From Bacillota bacterium (GTDB lineage Bacteria; Bacillota; Clostridia; Christensenellales; Pumilibacteraceae), in NCBI GenBank assembly GCA_009787685.1, contig WQSV01000010.1, positions 1-18,141 of the forward strand: a stretch of 18,141 nucleotides of DNA, given 5' to 3'. Position numbers and translations under genes: made by a program. Below are positions 8,164 to 14,424 of the stretch, in pieces; position 1 is the stretch's first letter; the number at the start of each line of letters is the position of its first letter. The notes beneath the pieces are model-generated. The model did not search any database and had not been told where the DNA came from. It worked only from the letters and a program-made list of their open reading frames with translations.

Positions 8164-8595
8164 ATGAAAAAGAAAGTTAAATTATTATTGATGTCGGTTT
8201 TATTAGTCATGACTTTTGTTTTCGGGATTGCTTGTGGGATTGAACTTCGAAATCCACCAGATTTTGTTTTCAATAATACTCCCAATGATCCTTATGAAAC
8301 AATAAGACTTCTTGAAGAAAATGGATGGAACGTAACCTCTTTTCAAACAAGATATAGTGCAAGTAGTGGATTGTTGGTTCTCCTTGACTCAGACTATAGA
8401 ATGGCAGTTATTAGTGCAAGCACAGTGACAGCTGTTATCCATGAAGATATTCATATTAATTACTTCGTGAATGAAGATGATGCGATATTGTGGTATGGTA
8501 GATGGAGAGATCAAGAAGGAGATAACACCAACAGGTTCAAGCTGGCAAGAAACGGAAATGTCACAATAATGTGGAATAGTCCACGAGTGATTTAG
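8164..8595 (+). CDS. Small exported or membrane-anchored protein, unknown function
   Basis: I do not recognise this 143-residue protein. The N-terminus MKKKVKLLLMSVLLVMTFVFG is a typical signal peptide or anchor. Cys24 in FGIAC could be a lipobox, but the -3 residue is Gly, so lipidation is doubtful. The rest is soluble, with alternating short strands and several aromatic and acidic residues (DEDIH-like segments and WYGRWRDQEGD). The start at 8164 is chosen over an in-frame ATG at 8125 because AAAGGAA lies just before it and the signal peptide then starts at the first residue. It sits 86 bases after trxB and before the toxin-antitoxin pair. Its role in glycine metabolism is not evident. Confidence 0.6.
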   Translation: MKKKVKLLLMSVLLVMTFVFGIACGIELRNPPDFVFNNTPNDPYETIRLLEENGWNVTSFQTRYSASSGLLVLLDSDYRMAVISASTVTAVIHEDIHINYFVNEDDAILWYGRWRDQEGDNTNRFKLARNGNVTIMWNSPRVI

Positions 8596-8663
8596 GTGTT
8601 GAAAAATCACATTGATTTGTTTTTGGATCTTCGATCACCATTCGTGATTGCAGTCTCCGACAA

Positions 8664-8758
8664 AAGTGTCGAAAACACTTGACATGGGTCTTTTGAGTCG
8701 AAACCTGTTGTTTTTTGTAAAAACTTGCGAAAGAGAAATTTCCGACTTTGACTCAAAA
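8664..8758. promoter_or_regulatory. Inverted repeats upstream of the mntA promoter
   Basis: A 6-bp hairpin AAGTGT (8664-8669) / ACACTT (8675-8680) with a 5-base loop is followed by a longer-spaced pair: TTTTGAGTC (8691-8699) and GACTCAAAA (8750-8758). The second arm ends three bases before the -35 box. Such sites could be operators for self-regulation of the toxin-antitoxin pair, but no binding protein can be named. Confidence 0.4.
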
Positions 8759-8761
8759 AAC

Positions 8762-8790
8762 TTGACTAATTCAAAATTTTTAGCTATACT
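8762..8790 (+). promoter_or_regulatory. Strong promoter for mntA-hepT giving a leaderless transcript
   Basis: TTGACT (8762-8767), 17-base spacer, TATACT (8785-8790). The predicted transcript start is at about 8797-8798, which coincides with the ATG of mntA at 8798. No Shine-Dalgarno sequence precedes that ATG, consistent with leaderless translation. Confidence 0.8.
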
Positions 8791-8797
8791 ACTCATA

Positions 8798-9124
8798 ATG
8801 AACGAACCTTTCTACACAAAAAAAATCTACACGATCGAGGAGTTAAAAGAAAAATTGACTCCCATCTTTGATAGTGCCCCAGTCTACAAAGCTATATTGT
8901 TTGGGTCATATGCAAGAGGTGAAGCGAATGAAAAAAGCGATGTTGATATAATTATTGACAGCCGTGGAGAGTTATTGAATTTTAATTTTTTTGGAGTCAT
9001 GGGTTATTCAGAAGAAGCAGTTGAAAAATACGTCGACATGTATGAAATTAGTGAGTTGCTAGAAGGATCCCCAGTTCTGGCTTCAATAAATAATAATGAA
9101 GGAGTTGTGATATATGAAAGATAA
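8798..9124 (+). CDS. mntA: MntA-type minimal nucleotidyltransferase antitoxin
   Basis: Minimal nucleotidyltransferase of 108 residues. In studied MntA-HepT pairs this protein adds AMP groups to a tyrosine of the HEPN toxin and so silences it. The catalytic motif GSX10DXD is intact: Gly36-Ser37, then Asp48 and Asp50 (FGSYARGEANEKSDVDIIID), with Asp80 (YVDMYE) a candidate for the third acidic residue. The start at 8798 is chosen because a near-consensus promoter places the transcript start there; an in-frame extension to 8648 would read through that promoter. The reading frame overlaps the toxin gene by 11 bases, so the two are translated together. Confidence 0.85.
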   Translation: MNEPFYTKKIYTIEELKEKLTPIFDSAPVYKAILFGSYARGEANEKSDVDIIIDSRGELLNFNFFGVMGYSEEAVEKYVDMYEISELLEGSPVLASINNNEGVVIYER

Positions 9125-9455
9125 AAAAATATATTTTGAAAAAATTCTTAAATATGTCAAAACTGCCCGAAAAATCACTCAAGGAATAACCTTTGATGAA
9201 TTTGTTCAAAATGACGAAAAAACTCAAGCGTGTGCATTTTCTATTTTGCAAATAGCAGAATATGCGTCAAGGTTTGAAGAAGGTGAAAAAGAAAAATACT
9301 CAACAATTGAATGGACAAATATTCGTGCAATTCGAAATAGAATAGTGCATGATTATGGAAACATTGATTTGAAAATAGTTTGGAATGTTATTAAAGATCA
9401 TTTGCCTAAAATGGAACAAAACATTCAAGGAATAATTGACTCAAAAACTATTTGA
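9114..9455 (+). CDS. hepT: HepT-type HEPN ribonuclease toxin
   Basis: HEPN-domain (DUF86 type) toxin of 113 residues. The RX4HXY motif is present: Arg74, His79 and Tyr81 in IRAIRNRIVHDYG; Arg and His form the RNase site and Tyr is the residue that MntA adenylylates in studied systems. The remainder is predicted helical, as expected for the four-helix HEPN fold. It starts 11 bases inside mntA. The stop codon (9453-9455) overlaps the -35 box of the trxA promoter. Its place between the two thioredoxin genes suggests insertion into the glycine reductase locus. Whether it is active cannot be seen, but no key residue is missing. Confidence 0.85.
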   Translation: MKDKKIYFEKILKYVKTARKITQGITFDEFVQNDEKTQACAFSILQIAEYASRFEEGEKEKYSTIEWTNIRAIRNRIVHDYGNIDLKIVWNVIKDHLPKMEQNIQGIIDSKTI

Positions 9456-9480
9456 CACAACTAAAAAACAATACTACAAT
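9452..9480 (+). promoter_or_regulatory. Consensus promoter for trxA-grdA
   Basis: TTGACA (9452-9457, full consensus), 17-base spacer, TACAAT (9475-9480). The -35 box overlaps the stop codon of hepT. The predicted transcript start near 9487 leaves a short leader with AAGGAG at 9493-9498. High expression of trxA and grdA is expected from such a strong promoter, fitting the need for much GrdA protein. Confidence 0.82.
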
Positions 9481-9506
9481 TTCTGAAAAATTAAGGAGAA
9501 CAAAAA

Positions 9507-9830
9507 ATGTTAGAATTGACAAAAGAAAACTTCGAAGACGAAGTTCTAAAAGCAGAGGGCATTGTCCTTGTTGATTATTATGGAACAGGTTGTGTTCCTT
9601 GTGAAGCTATTATGCCGTTTGTTCACGAATGTGCAGACAAATATGGCGACAAAATGAAGTTTACAAAATTGAACACAACAAGCGCGAGAAGGCTTGCAAT
9701 TAGCCAACAAGTTATGGGCTTGCCAGTAATTGCTATCTACAAAGATGGCAAAAAAGTTGATGAACTAATCAAAGACGACGCAACCCCGCCGAACATTGAA
9801 CAGATGATTAAACACCACACGGGTGCATAA
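9507..9830 (+). CDS. trxA: Thioredoxin of the glycine reductase system
   Basis: Small redox protein of 107 residues that passes electrons from TrxB to selenoprotein GrdA. The active site is Cys29-Val-Pro-Cys32 (GTGCVPCEAIMPF) in place of the common WCGPC; GCVPC is what I recall for thioredoxins of glycine reducers. The cis-proline is Pro73 in GLPVIAIYKDG. The ATG lies eight bases after AAGGAG. It is the first gene after the consensus promoter at 9452-9480 and is followed by grdA after 119 bases that hold a palindromic element. Confidence 0.92.
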   Translation: MLELTKENFEDEVLKAEGIVLVDYYGTGCVPCEAIMPFVHECADKYGDKMKFTKLNTTSARRLAISQQVMGLPVIAIYKDGKKVDELIKDDATPPNIEQMIKHHTGA

Positions 9831-9834
9831 ATTT

Positions 9835-9919
9835 AATATTTAATATGTAATATTGAATATGTGTGGATCAAACTATTTTTATCCACATCTATTAAATGTT
9901 TCATATTCCATATTCAATA
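9835..9919. repeat. Palindromic intergenic element 4
   Basis: Inverted repeat between trxA and grdA. Outer arms TATTGAATA (9851-9859) and TATTCAATA (9911-9919); inner perfect stem TGTGGAT (9862-9868) / ATCCACA (9881-9887) around a 12-base loop. The word TCTATTAAAT (9888-9897) is shared with element 1. As part of the trxA-grdA transcript it would form a long hairpin just before the grdA ribosome binding site. Confidence 0.7.
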
Positions 9920-9949
9920 ACACAAAACCAAAGGAGGACATTTCATAAA

Positions 9950-10420
9950 ATGGGAATGTTAAAAGGAAAAAAGGTCGTCATTATTGGCGATCGTGATGGC
10001 GTGCCGGGGCCAGCCATTGAGGAATGCGTGAAAACTGCGGGAGCAGAAGTCGTATTTTCTTCAACGGAATGCTTTGTTTGAACGGCCGCGGGTGCAATGG
10101 ATCTTGAGAACCAAAAAAGGGTAAAAGACTTTGCTGAACAGTTTGGAGCAGAAAACCTAGTTGTTGTCATCGGCGCAGCCGAAGGCGAAGCAGCAGGACT
10201 TGCAGCTGAAACTGTGACAGCAGGCGACCCAACGTTCGCAGGGCCATTGACAGGAGTCTCGTTGGGACTCCGTGTTTATCATGTTTGTGAAGACGAAATC
10301 AAAAGCATCGTTGACCAAGGTGTCTATGATGAGCAAGTTGGTATGATGGAAATGGTTCTTGATGTTGCTGACATTGTCAAAGAAATGACAGCAATCAGAA
10401 GCCAATTTTCAAAATATTAG
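9950..10420 (+). CDS. grdA: Glycine reductase protein A, selenoprotein GrdA (UGA = Sec)
   Basis: Small acidic selenoprotein that takes the carboxymethyl group from protein B on its selenocysteine and delivers it to protein C as a ketene-level intermediate. The frame contains an in-frame TGA at 10079-10081 (codon 44) and then runs to TAG at 10418-10420: 156 residues, close to the family norm. The TGA is in the invariant motif CFV-U44-TAAGAMDLENQ, with Cys41. The start at 9950 follows AAGGAGG by about 12 bases; the protein opens MGMLKGKKVVIIGDRDGVPGP as in other GrdA. The sequence right after the UGA (ACGGCCGCGGGTGC) is unusually GC-rich for this genome and may be part of a SECIS, though I could not fold a clear hairpin by eye. 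Confidence 0.95.
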
Positions 10421-10497
10421 TGAATAGTGAATAGCAAGTATTGAATAGTGATTGGCAATTTTTTGCCGATTGCTCTTCATTATTTGCGAATTTATAT
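10418..10497. repeat. Palindromic intergenic element 5 (degenerate, after grdA)
   Basis: Imperfect long hairpin directly after the grdA stop. The tip is perfect: GGCAA (10454-10458), TTTT, TTGCC (10463-10467). Outwards, GAATAGTGATT pairs imperfectly with AATCGG...GAAG-type sequence on the other side. The left arm consists of head-to-tail GAATAGT units as in element 3. Confidence 0.5.
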
Positions 10498-10514
10498 GCC
10501 ACAAATATTGAAAC

Positions 10515-10552
10515 AAACTGCTTGTGATTTTTTTCATGCAAGCAGTTTTTTT
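10515..10552 (+). terminator. Intrinsic terminator after grdA
   Basis: Perfect 10-bp stem AAACTGCTTG (10515-10524) / CAAGCAGTTT (10539-10548), with a 14-base loop, running into a T-run (10546-10552). It would end the trxA-grdA transcript and implies that grdCD downstream has its own start of transcription. Confidence 0.75.
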
Positions 10553-10618
10553 GTTGAAATTGATCCGCATTAGAAAGAGCCTTAGCTAAAGATGGAGAAG
10601 AACCAAGCACGTTTGCGG

Positions 10619-10780
10619 GGGGCGTATTGTTCATAAGTCACATCTAGACGAAGTTAGCACAAAGTCAGAAATCTAGGCATGCCTCTTGACACAAAAAGAG
10701 GGGCGTATTGCTCATAAAGCACATCTAAAATGAAGTTAACAGAAATCAAATAATCTAGGTGTGTCGCTTGACACGAAGAG
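10619..10780 (+). repeat. Two tandem copies of an 81-bp unit
   Basis: Copy 1 at 10619-10699 and copy 2 at 10700-10780 align over their full length, about four-fifths identical by eye with one single-base shift. Shared blocks include GGGGCGTATTG, TCATAA, CACATCTA, GAAGTTA, ATCTAGG and CTTGACAC. In copy 2 the end forms a small hairpin GTGTC-GCTT-GACAC (10761-10774 region). No reading frame spans the repeats. No -10 box stands at the right distance from either TTGACA, so they are not obvious promoters. Confidence 0.75.
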
Positions 10781-10833
10781 GGAGAACTATTACCGCCCAC
10801 ACAATATAATTTTTGTATATTAATGGAAAAATA

Positions 10834-11190
10834 ATGGGAAAAAATTCAAACGAGTGCAAAATCATAGTATTTTTTGTGTTTGTAATAACAGCATTTTTTT
10901 ATAGTGTTTTTGTTTTGTCTGTTATTGTTGCTGCTATTTTATTTCAGACAATTTTCAAAATAATTCCTTAATATTGCGGACGTCCATACTCAGCCCACAC
11001 ACACTCGCCTCTGGAATAGTTGGTTTGATTTTGGGAACGAGACAATTTTGAAAATAAAAAGAACAAAATGGCCATAGTTGGCATGATTTTTTCTTTTTTA
11101 GCCGTATTAATTTTCGGCATTATTATTTTGATTTTGTTGTTTTGTTTGCTCAATTTGATTAATTCATGCAATTGCGTGATGGTATTGTAG
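10834..11190 (+). pseudogene. Decayed DUF4190-like membrane protein gene (two hydrophobic fragments)
   Basis: Two short hydrophobic ORFs in the same frame remain: 10834-10971 (45 residues, MGKNSNECK followed by a hydrophobic stretch) and 11068-11190 (40 residues, MAIVGMIFSFLAVLIFGIII...). Between them, another frame encodes SGIVGLILGTRQ (about 11010-11045). If the frame is shifted there, the joined text GLILGTRQ-FENKKNKMAIVGMIFSF closely follows the C-terminal part of the DUF4190-like gene at 1918-2385 (GLIFGIVQLTRKNQSKGLAIAGLI). The simplest reading is a third paralogue broken by at least two frameshifts or stops. The alternative is two independent single-pass small proteins. Ribosome binding sites are weak for both. 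Confidence 0.6.
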
Positions 11191-11306
11191 CACAAAAAAA
11201 TTAACAATGCGCATACATAAAAGGAGTATTTTTGCTTGATTGCAATAGCAAAAGTGCCTTTAAAAAATTATTTAAAAAAATAAAACTCATTAAGGAGCAA
11301 TTAAAT

Positions 11307-13883
11307 ATGAACAGTGTTATCAAAGGAACATCCTATGTCCTAGCGCATGCCCCCGACATGGTTATCCACAACGGAGCAACGCAAACAACTGAAAGGATTG
11401 TCAATCCGCAATCTGAATTTTTGACAAAAGTGCCGAAACATCTTCGAGATTTCAAAGATGTTGTGTCTTATGTTCCAAATCAAGTCTACATTGGAAACAA
11501 AAAACCAGAAGACCTTCTTGATCTCGGTGATGTTCCATGGTTCACTAAACCTTTAAAAAAAGCAGATCGCTTTTCAAAATCTGGCGAAATCATGCCACAA
11601 GACGAATTCTATCTTTTCATCAAAGGTTGTGATGTTTTCGGATTAGTCCTACTCGAAAAAGCGTTTATTGCAAAAGTTTTACCACAATTTTCAAAACACC
11701 CTTTAATCGACGAGAATTTCCTTGGAAAAGTTGGAGAGGGTGTTGATATTTCTGAAATTGAAAAAGTTGTCAAGGAAGAGCATGCAGAAGGCTTGTTTAT
11801 GAATAGCAAACTTGTCGGAGCGGTCAAAAAAGGCCACGATGTTGATGAAAACCTCTCTGCTCATGTCCTGCTGGAAAATCTTGTCTCAAAAGCAACTTGC
11901 GTTCTTTCACTCATGAATCTTATCAAAGGAAGTGGAGTTGACAAAGCGGACATCGATCTCGTAATCGATTGCTCGGAAGAAGCGATCGGTGACATGAACC
12001 AGCGTGGTGGCGGAAATCTTGCAAAAGCGTGTGCAGAAACTGCTGGTTTTGTCAACGCATCAGGAAGCGATATTCGTGCATTTTGTGCAGCTCCTGTTCA
12101 TGCTCTTATTCATGCAGCAGCACTAGTCGCATCTGGAACATATGATAATGTTATTGTCGCAGCGGGTGGTTCAACTGCAAAACTTGGAATGAATGCAAAA
12201 GACCACGTTAAAAAAGAAATGCCAATCCTTGAAGATGTTGTCGGCGGATTTGCAGTTCTAGTTTCAAAAAATGACGGAGTAAGCCCAGAAATTCTCCATC
12301 AGTTCACTGGAAAGCACACTGTTGGAAGTGGGTCATCTCCTCAAGCAGTAACGACTGCCTTAGTCACAGCACCACTAGATAAGTATGGCATTCAAATCAA
12401 AGACATTTGCAAATTTTCAGCAGAAATGCACAATCCAGATGTCACAAAACCAGCGGGAGCGGGAGATGTTCCACTCGCGAACTTCAAAATGATTGGAGCG
12501 CTTGCAGTAATGCGTGGAGAAATGGAAAGAACAGCGATTGATGCTTTCACCGCAAAGCATGGCATGCCGGGTTGGGCTCCAACTCAAGGACATATCCCTT
12601 CGGGTGTCCCATATCTCGGTTTTGCTCGTGATGAAATCATGGCTGGAAGAATTCAAAGGAGCATGTTCATCGGAAAAGGAAGCCTCTTTCTTGGAAGAAT
12701 GACAAATCTCTTTGACGGAGCATCTTTTATTGTTGAAAAAAATTCTGGAGAACTCGACAAAGCTGAAAAAATATCGTCGCAACCAGCCGCAAACACTTAT
12801 GCTCCGAAAATCATCCTAACGGGTCTTGGCAGTGAGCATGGTGAAAAAAATATGCTAAAAGCAGCGTGCAGTGCGGTGAAATCTGGCGAAAATGTTCTCT
12901 ATATTGGAACAGAGAGTTGCGAATGCATAACTCCAATCAAAACAAAAGATGAAAAAGACTCTCATGCCCAAATGGAAAAACTTTTGAAATCTGGAGAAGC
13001 GGATGCCGCGGTCACAATGCATTATTCGTTCCCAATCGGAGTTTCAACGATCGGAAGAGTTGTGACTCCTGCTCAAGGCAGAACAATGTTTATCGCATCA
13101 ACAACTGGAACAAGTGCGACCAACAGAGTAGAGGCTATGGTCAAAAACGCAATCTATGGAATTATCACGGCAAAAGCTTGCGGAGTGAAAAAACCAACAG
13201 TGGGAATCTTGAATGTTGATGGAGCAAGAGCGGTTGAAATTGCATTGAAAGAACTCAAAAAAAATGGCTATGACATCAACTTTGCGGAAAGTGGAAGAAG
13301 TGATGGCGGTTGCATTATGCGTGGAAATGACGCGCTCTCTGCAACTTGCGATGTCCTTGTTTGCGATTCATTAACGGGCAACATCTTGATGAAAACCTTC
13401 TCGTCATTCACAACAGGTGGAAACTATGAAGCGCTTGGCTGGGGTTATGGCCCGGGAGTCGGGGAAAACTTTAATAACCTTGTTCTCATCGTATCGCGTG
13501 CGTCAGGAACTCCAGTGGTTGCGAATGCAATCAAATTCGCATCAGATCTCGTCAAAGGGAACTATAAAAAAGTCTTAAAAGACGAATTTGCATCTGCAAA
13601 GAAAGCGAAACTTCTGGATGTTATTGCTGGAGCAAAACCGAAAGAAAAAGCAACAGGGAATGTTCCAAAAGCAGTTGAAATTCCAAAAAAAGAAATTGTG
13701 ACTTCTGAGATCTCAGGCATTGAAATCACTGATCTTGAAGATGCAGTTTCTGCTCTTCATGTTGAAAAAATCTATGCTGAAAGTGGAATGGGTTGCACAG
13801 GTCCAATCGTCCTAGTAAACGAAAAAAACTTAAAAAAAGCAACAAAAATCTTAACCGACAAAAAATTCATCATCGCGGAATAG
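11307..13883 (+). CDS. grdCD: Fused glycine reductase protein C (GrdC-GrdD)
   Basis: Protein C takes the group bound to GrdA and releases acetyl phosphate with phosphate. In studied clostridia it is two proteins, GrdC (thiolase/FabH-like) and GrdD (PlsX-like). Here one uninterrupted frame of 858 residues covers both: GrdC-like residues 1 to about 485 (start MNSVIKGTSYVLAHAPDMVI, candidate catalytic Cys260 in RAFCAAPVHAL, end GSLFLGRMTNLFDGASFIVE), a short linker 486-499, then GrdD-like 500-858 (KIILTGLGSEHGEKNM..., acetyl-accepting cysteine Cys830 in GMGCTGP near the end). The usual GrdC tail and GrdD head seem trimmed. The start at 11307 follows TAAGGAG by nine bases and matches the family N-terminus. 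An in-frame TTG at 11232, also with a good AAAGGAG, would add 25 lysine-rich residues. No promoter could be found upstream. Confidence 0.92.
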   Translation: MNSVIKGTSYVLAHAPDMVIHNGATQTTERIVNPQSEFLTKVPKHLRDFKDVVSYVPNQVYIGNKKPEDLLDLGDVPWFTKPLKKADRFSKSGEIMPQDEFYLFIKGCDVFGLVLLEKAFIAKVLPQFSKHPLIDENFLGKVGEGVDISEIEKVVKEEHAEGLFMNSKLVGAVKKGHDVDENLSAHVLLENLVSKATCVLSLMNLIKGSGVDKADIDLVIDCSEEAIGDMNQRGGGNLAKACAETAGFVNASGSDIRAFCAAPVHALIHAAALVASGTYDNVIVAAGGSTAKLGMNAKDHVKKEMPILEDVVGGFAVLVSKNDGVSPEILHQFTGKHTVGSGSSPQAVTTALVTAPLDKYGIQIKDICKFSAEMHNPDVTKPAGAGDVPLANFKMIGALAVMRGEMERTAIDAFTAKHGMPGWAPTQGHIPSGVPYLGFARDEIMAGRIQRSMFIGKGSLFLGRMTNLFDGASFIVEKNSGELDKAEKISSQPAANTYAPKIILTGLGSEHGEKNMLKAACSAVKSGENVLYIGTESCECITPIKTKDEKDSHAQMEKLLKSGEADAAVTMHYSFPIGVSTIGRVVTPAQGRTMFIASTTGTSATNRVEAMVKNAIYGIITAKACGVKKPTVGILNVDGARAVEIALKELKKNGYDINFAESGRSDGGCIMRGNDALSATCDVLVCDSLTGNILMKTFSSFTTGGNYEALGWGYGPGVGENFNNLVLIVSRASGTPVVANAIKFASDLVKGNYKKVLKDEFASAKKAKLLDVIAGAKPKEKATGNVPKAVEIPKKEIVTSEISGIEITDLEDAVSALHVEKIYAESGMGCTGPIVLVNEKNLKKATKILTDKKFIIAE

Positions 13884-13887
13884 GAAC

Positions 13888-13931
13888 AAACAAAAAACAA
13901 CCTCTAAAACACTAGAGGTTGTTTTTTGTTT
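13888..13931 (+). terminator. Strong intrinsic terminator after grdCD
   Basis: A perfect 19-bp stem (13888-13906 with 13913-13931) closed by the 6-base loop AAACAC. Its core is CAACCTCTA / TAGAGGTTG; the outer part is an A-run against a T-run, so it can work in either direction. It begins four bases after the grdCD stop codon. Confidence 0.88.
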
Positions 13932-13953
13932 TTATCATACCTATCCGACGCTA

Positions 13954-14194
13954 TTTCTTGAGAGTTAATCTTTCTGGGTTTAATTCCTTACGATCTTATT
14001 GCGATGACATTGAGCCCGACACCGTGCAGTCTTGTTGCGGGAGAGACTTCATTTATTGAAAACATTTATCGGAGCAACAAATAATCGTCCTTTCTTGACA
14101 TCAAGCAACCTTTTGGATTGATTTCTCATGGTCTTTGCCCGTAGTATTTTAACACGATGCCTCGCAGTATTGCTTGTGGAAAGAACTCCATTTA
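13954..14194. repeat. Two diverged ~100-bp direct repeats
   Basis: Copy A (13954-14055) and copy B (14091-14194) can be aligned end to end, both opening with TTTCTTGA and closing with a block like GCAGT.TTG.T....GA.A.(A)CT.CATTTA. Identity is about two-thirds by eye. No reading frame of useful length spans either copy on either strand. They could be old copies of a mobile or structured RNA element. Confidence 0.5.
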
Positions 14195-14424
14195 AAATTA
14201 AAAAATAATTTTAACAAAAATGATGGATTGAGAGAATAGACATTGAATATTAATTTGTTAAGTAAGATTATCCAGTGACGCAACCTCACAAGACGAAGTC
14301 ATGTTGAAGAAAGCGAATCTTCATCATAAGAGCAAAGACGCATTTGTTTTTGGGACACTTTGTCTTGAAACTTCATTTCTCCAAGACAACACAAGAGGTC
14401 GGGACATTATTGCACTCAGATTTG
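14195..14424. other. Gap downstream of the 949-residue gene
   Basis: No gene supported. The clearest structure is an 8-bp inverted repeat, TTGTCTTG (14360-14367) / CAAGACAA (14382-14389), 35-65 bases downstream of the minus-strand stop codon. It lacks a T-run on the minus strand, so it is a poor intrinsic terminator. A plus-strand open frame from 14301 runs into the antisense of the large gene and is most likely chance. Confidence 0.4.

Noticed and set aside
8648..8797. 50-residue N-terminal extension of the MntA antitoxin
   Set aside because: It would span the strong promoter at 8762-8790 and is unlike the family N-terminus; the start at 8798 fits the promoter.
9896..10081. Short ORF ending at the TGA in grdA and a second ORF starting at 10097
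   Set aside because: Both are halves of GrdA interrupted by the Sec UGA; the start at 9950 matches the family and the part before it is a palindromic element.
10619..10780. CRISPR array
   Set aside because: Only two adjacent units of 81 bp without spacers and no cas genes; this is a tandem duplication.
10686..10810. Promoter using TTGACA at 10686 or 10768 with TATAAT at 10805
   Set aside because: Spacing is wrong (31 bases from the nearer TTGACA to TATAAT), and no suitable -10 follows the first TTGACA.
13884..14424. Glycine riboswitch or other known riboswitch near the glycine reductase genes
   Set aside because: I looked in all gaps for the conserved glycine riboswitch words and T-box motifs and found none on either strand; an Infernal search would be decisive.
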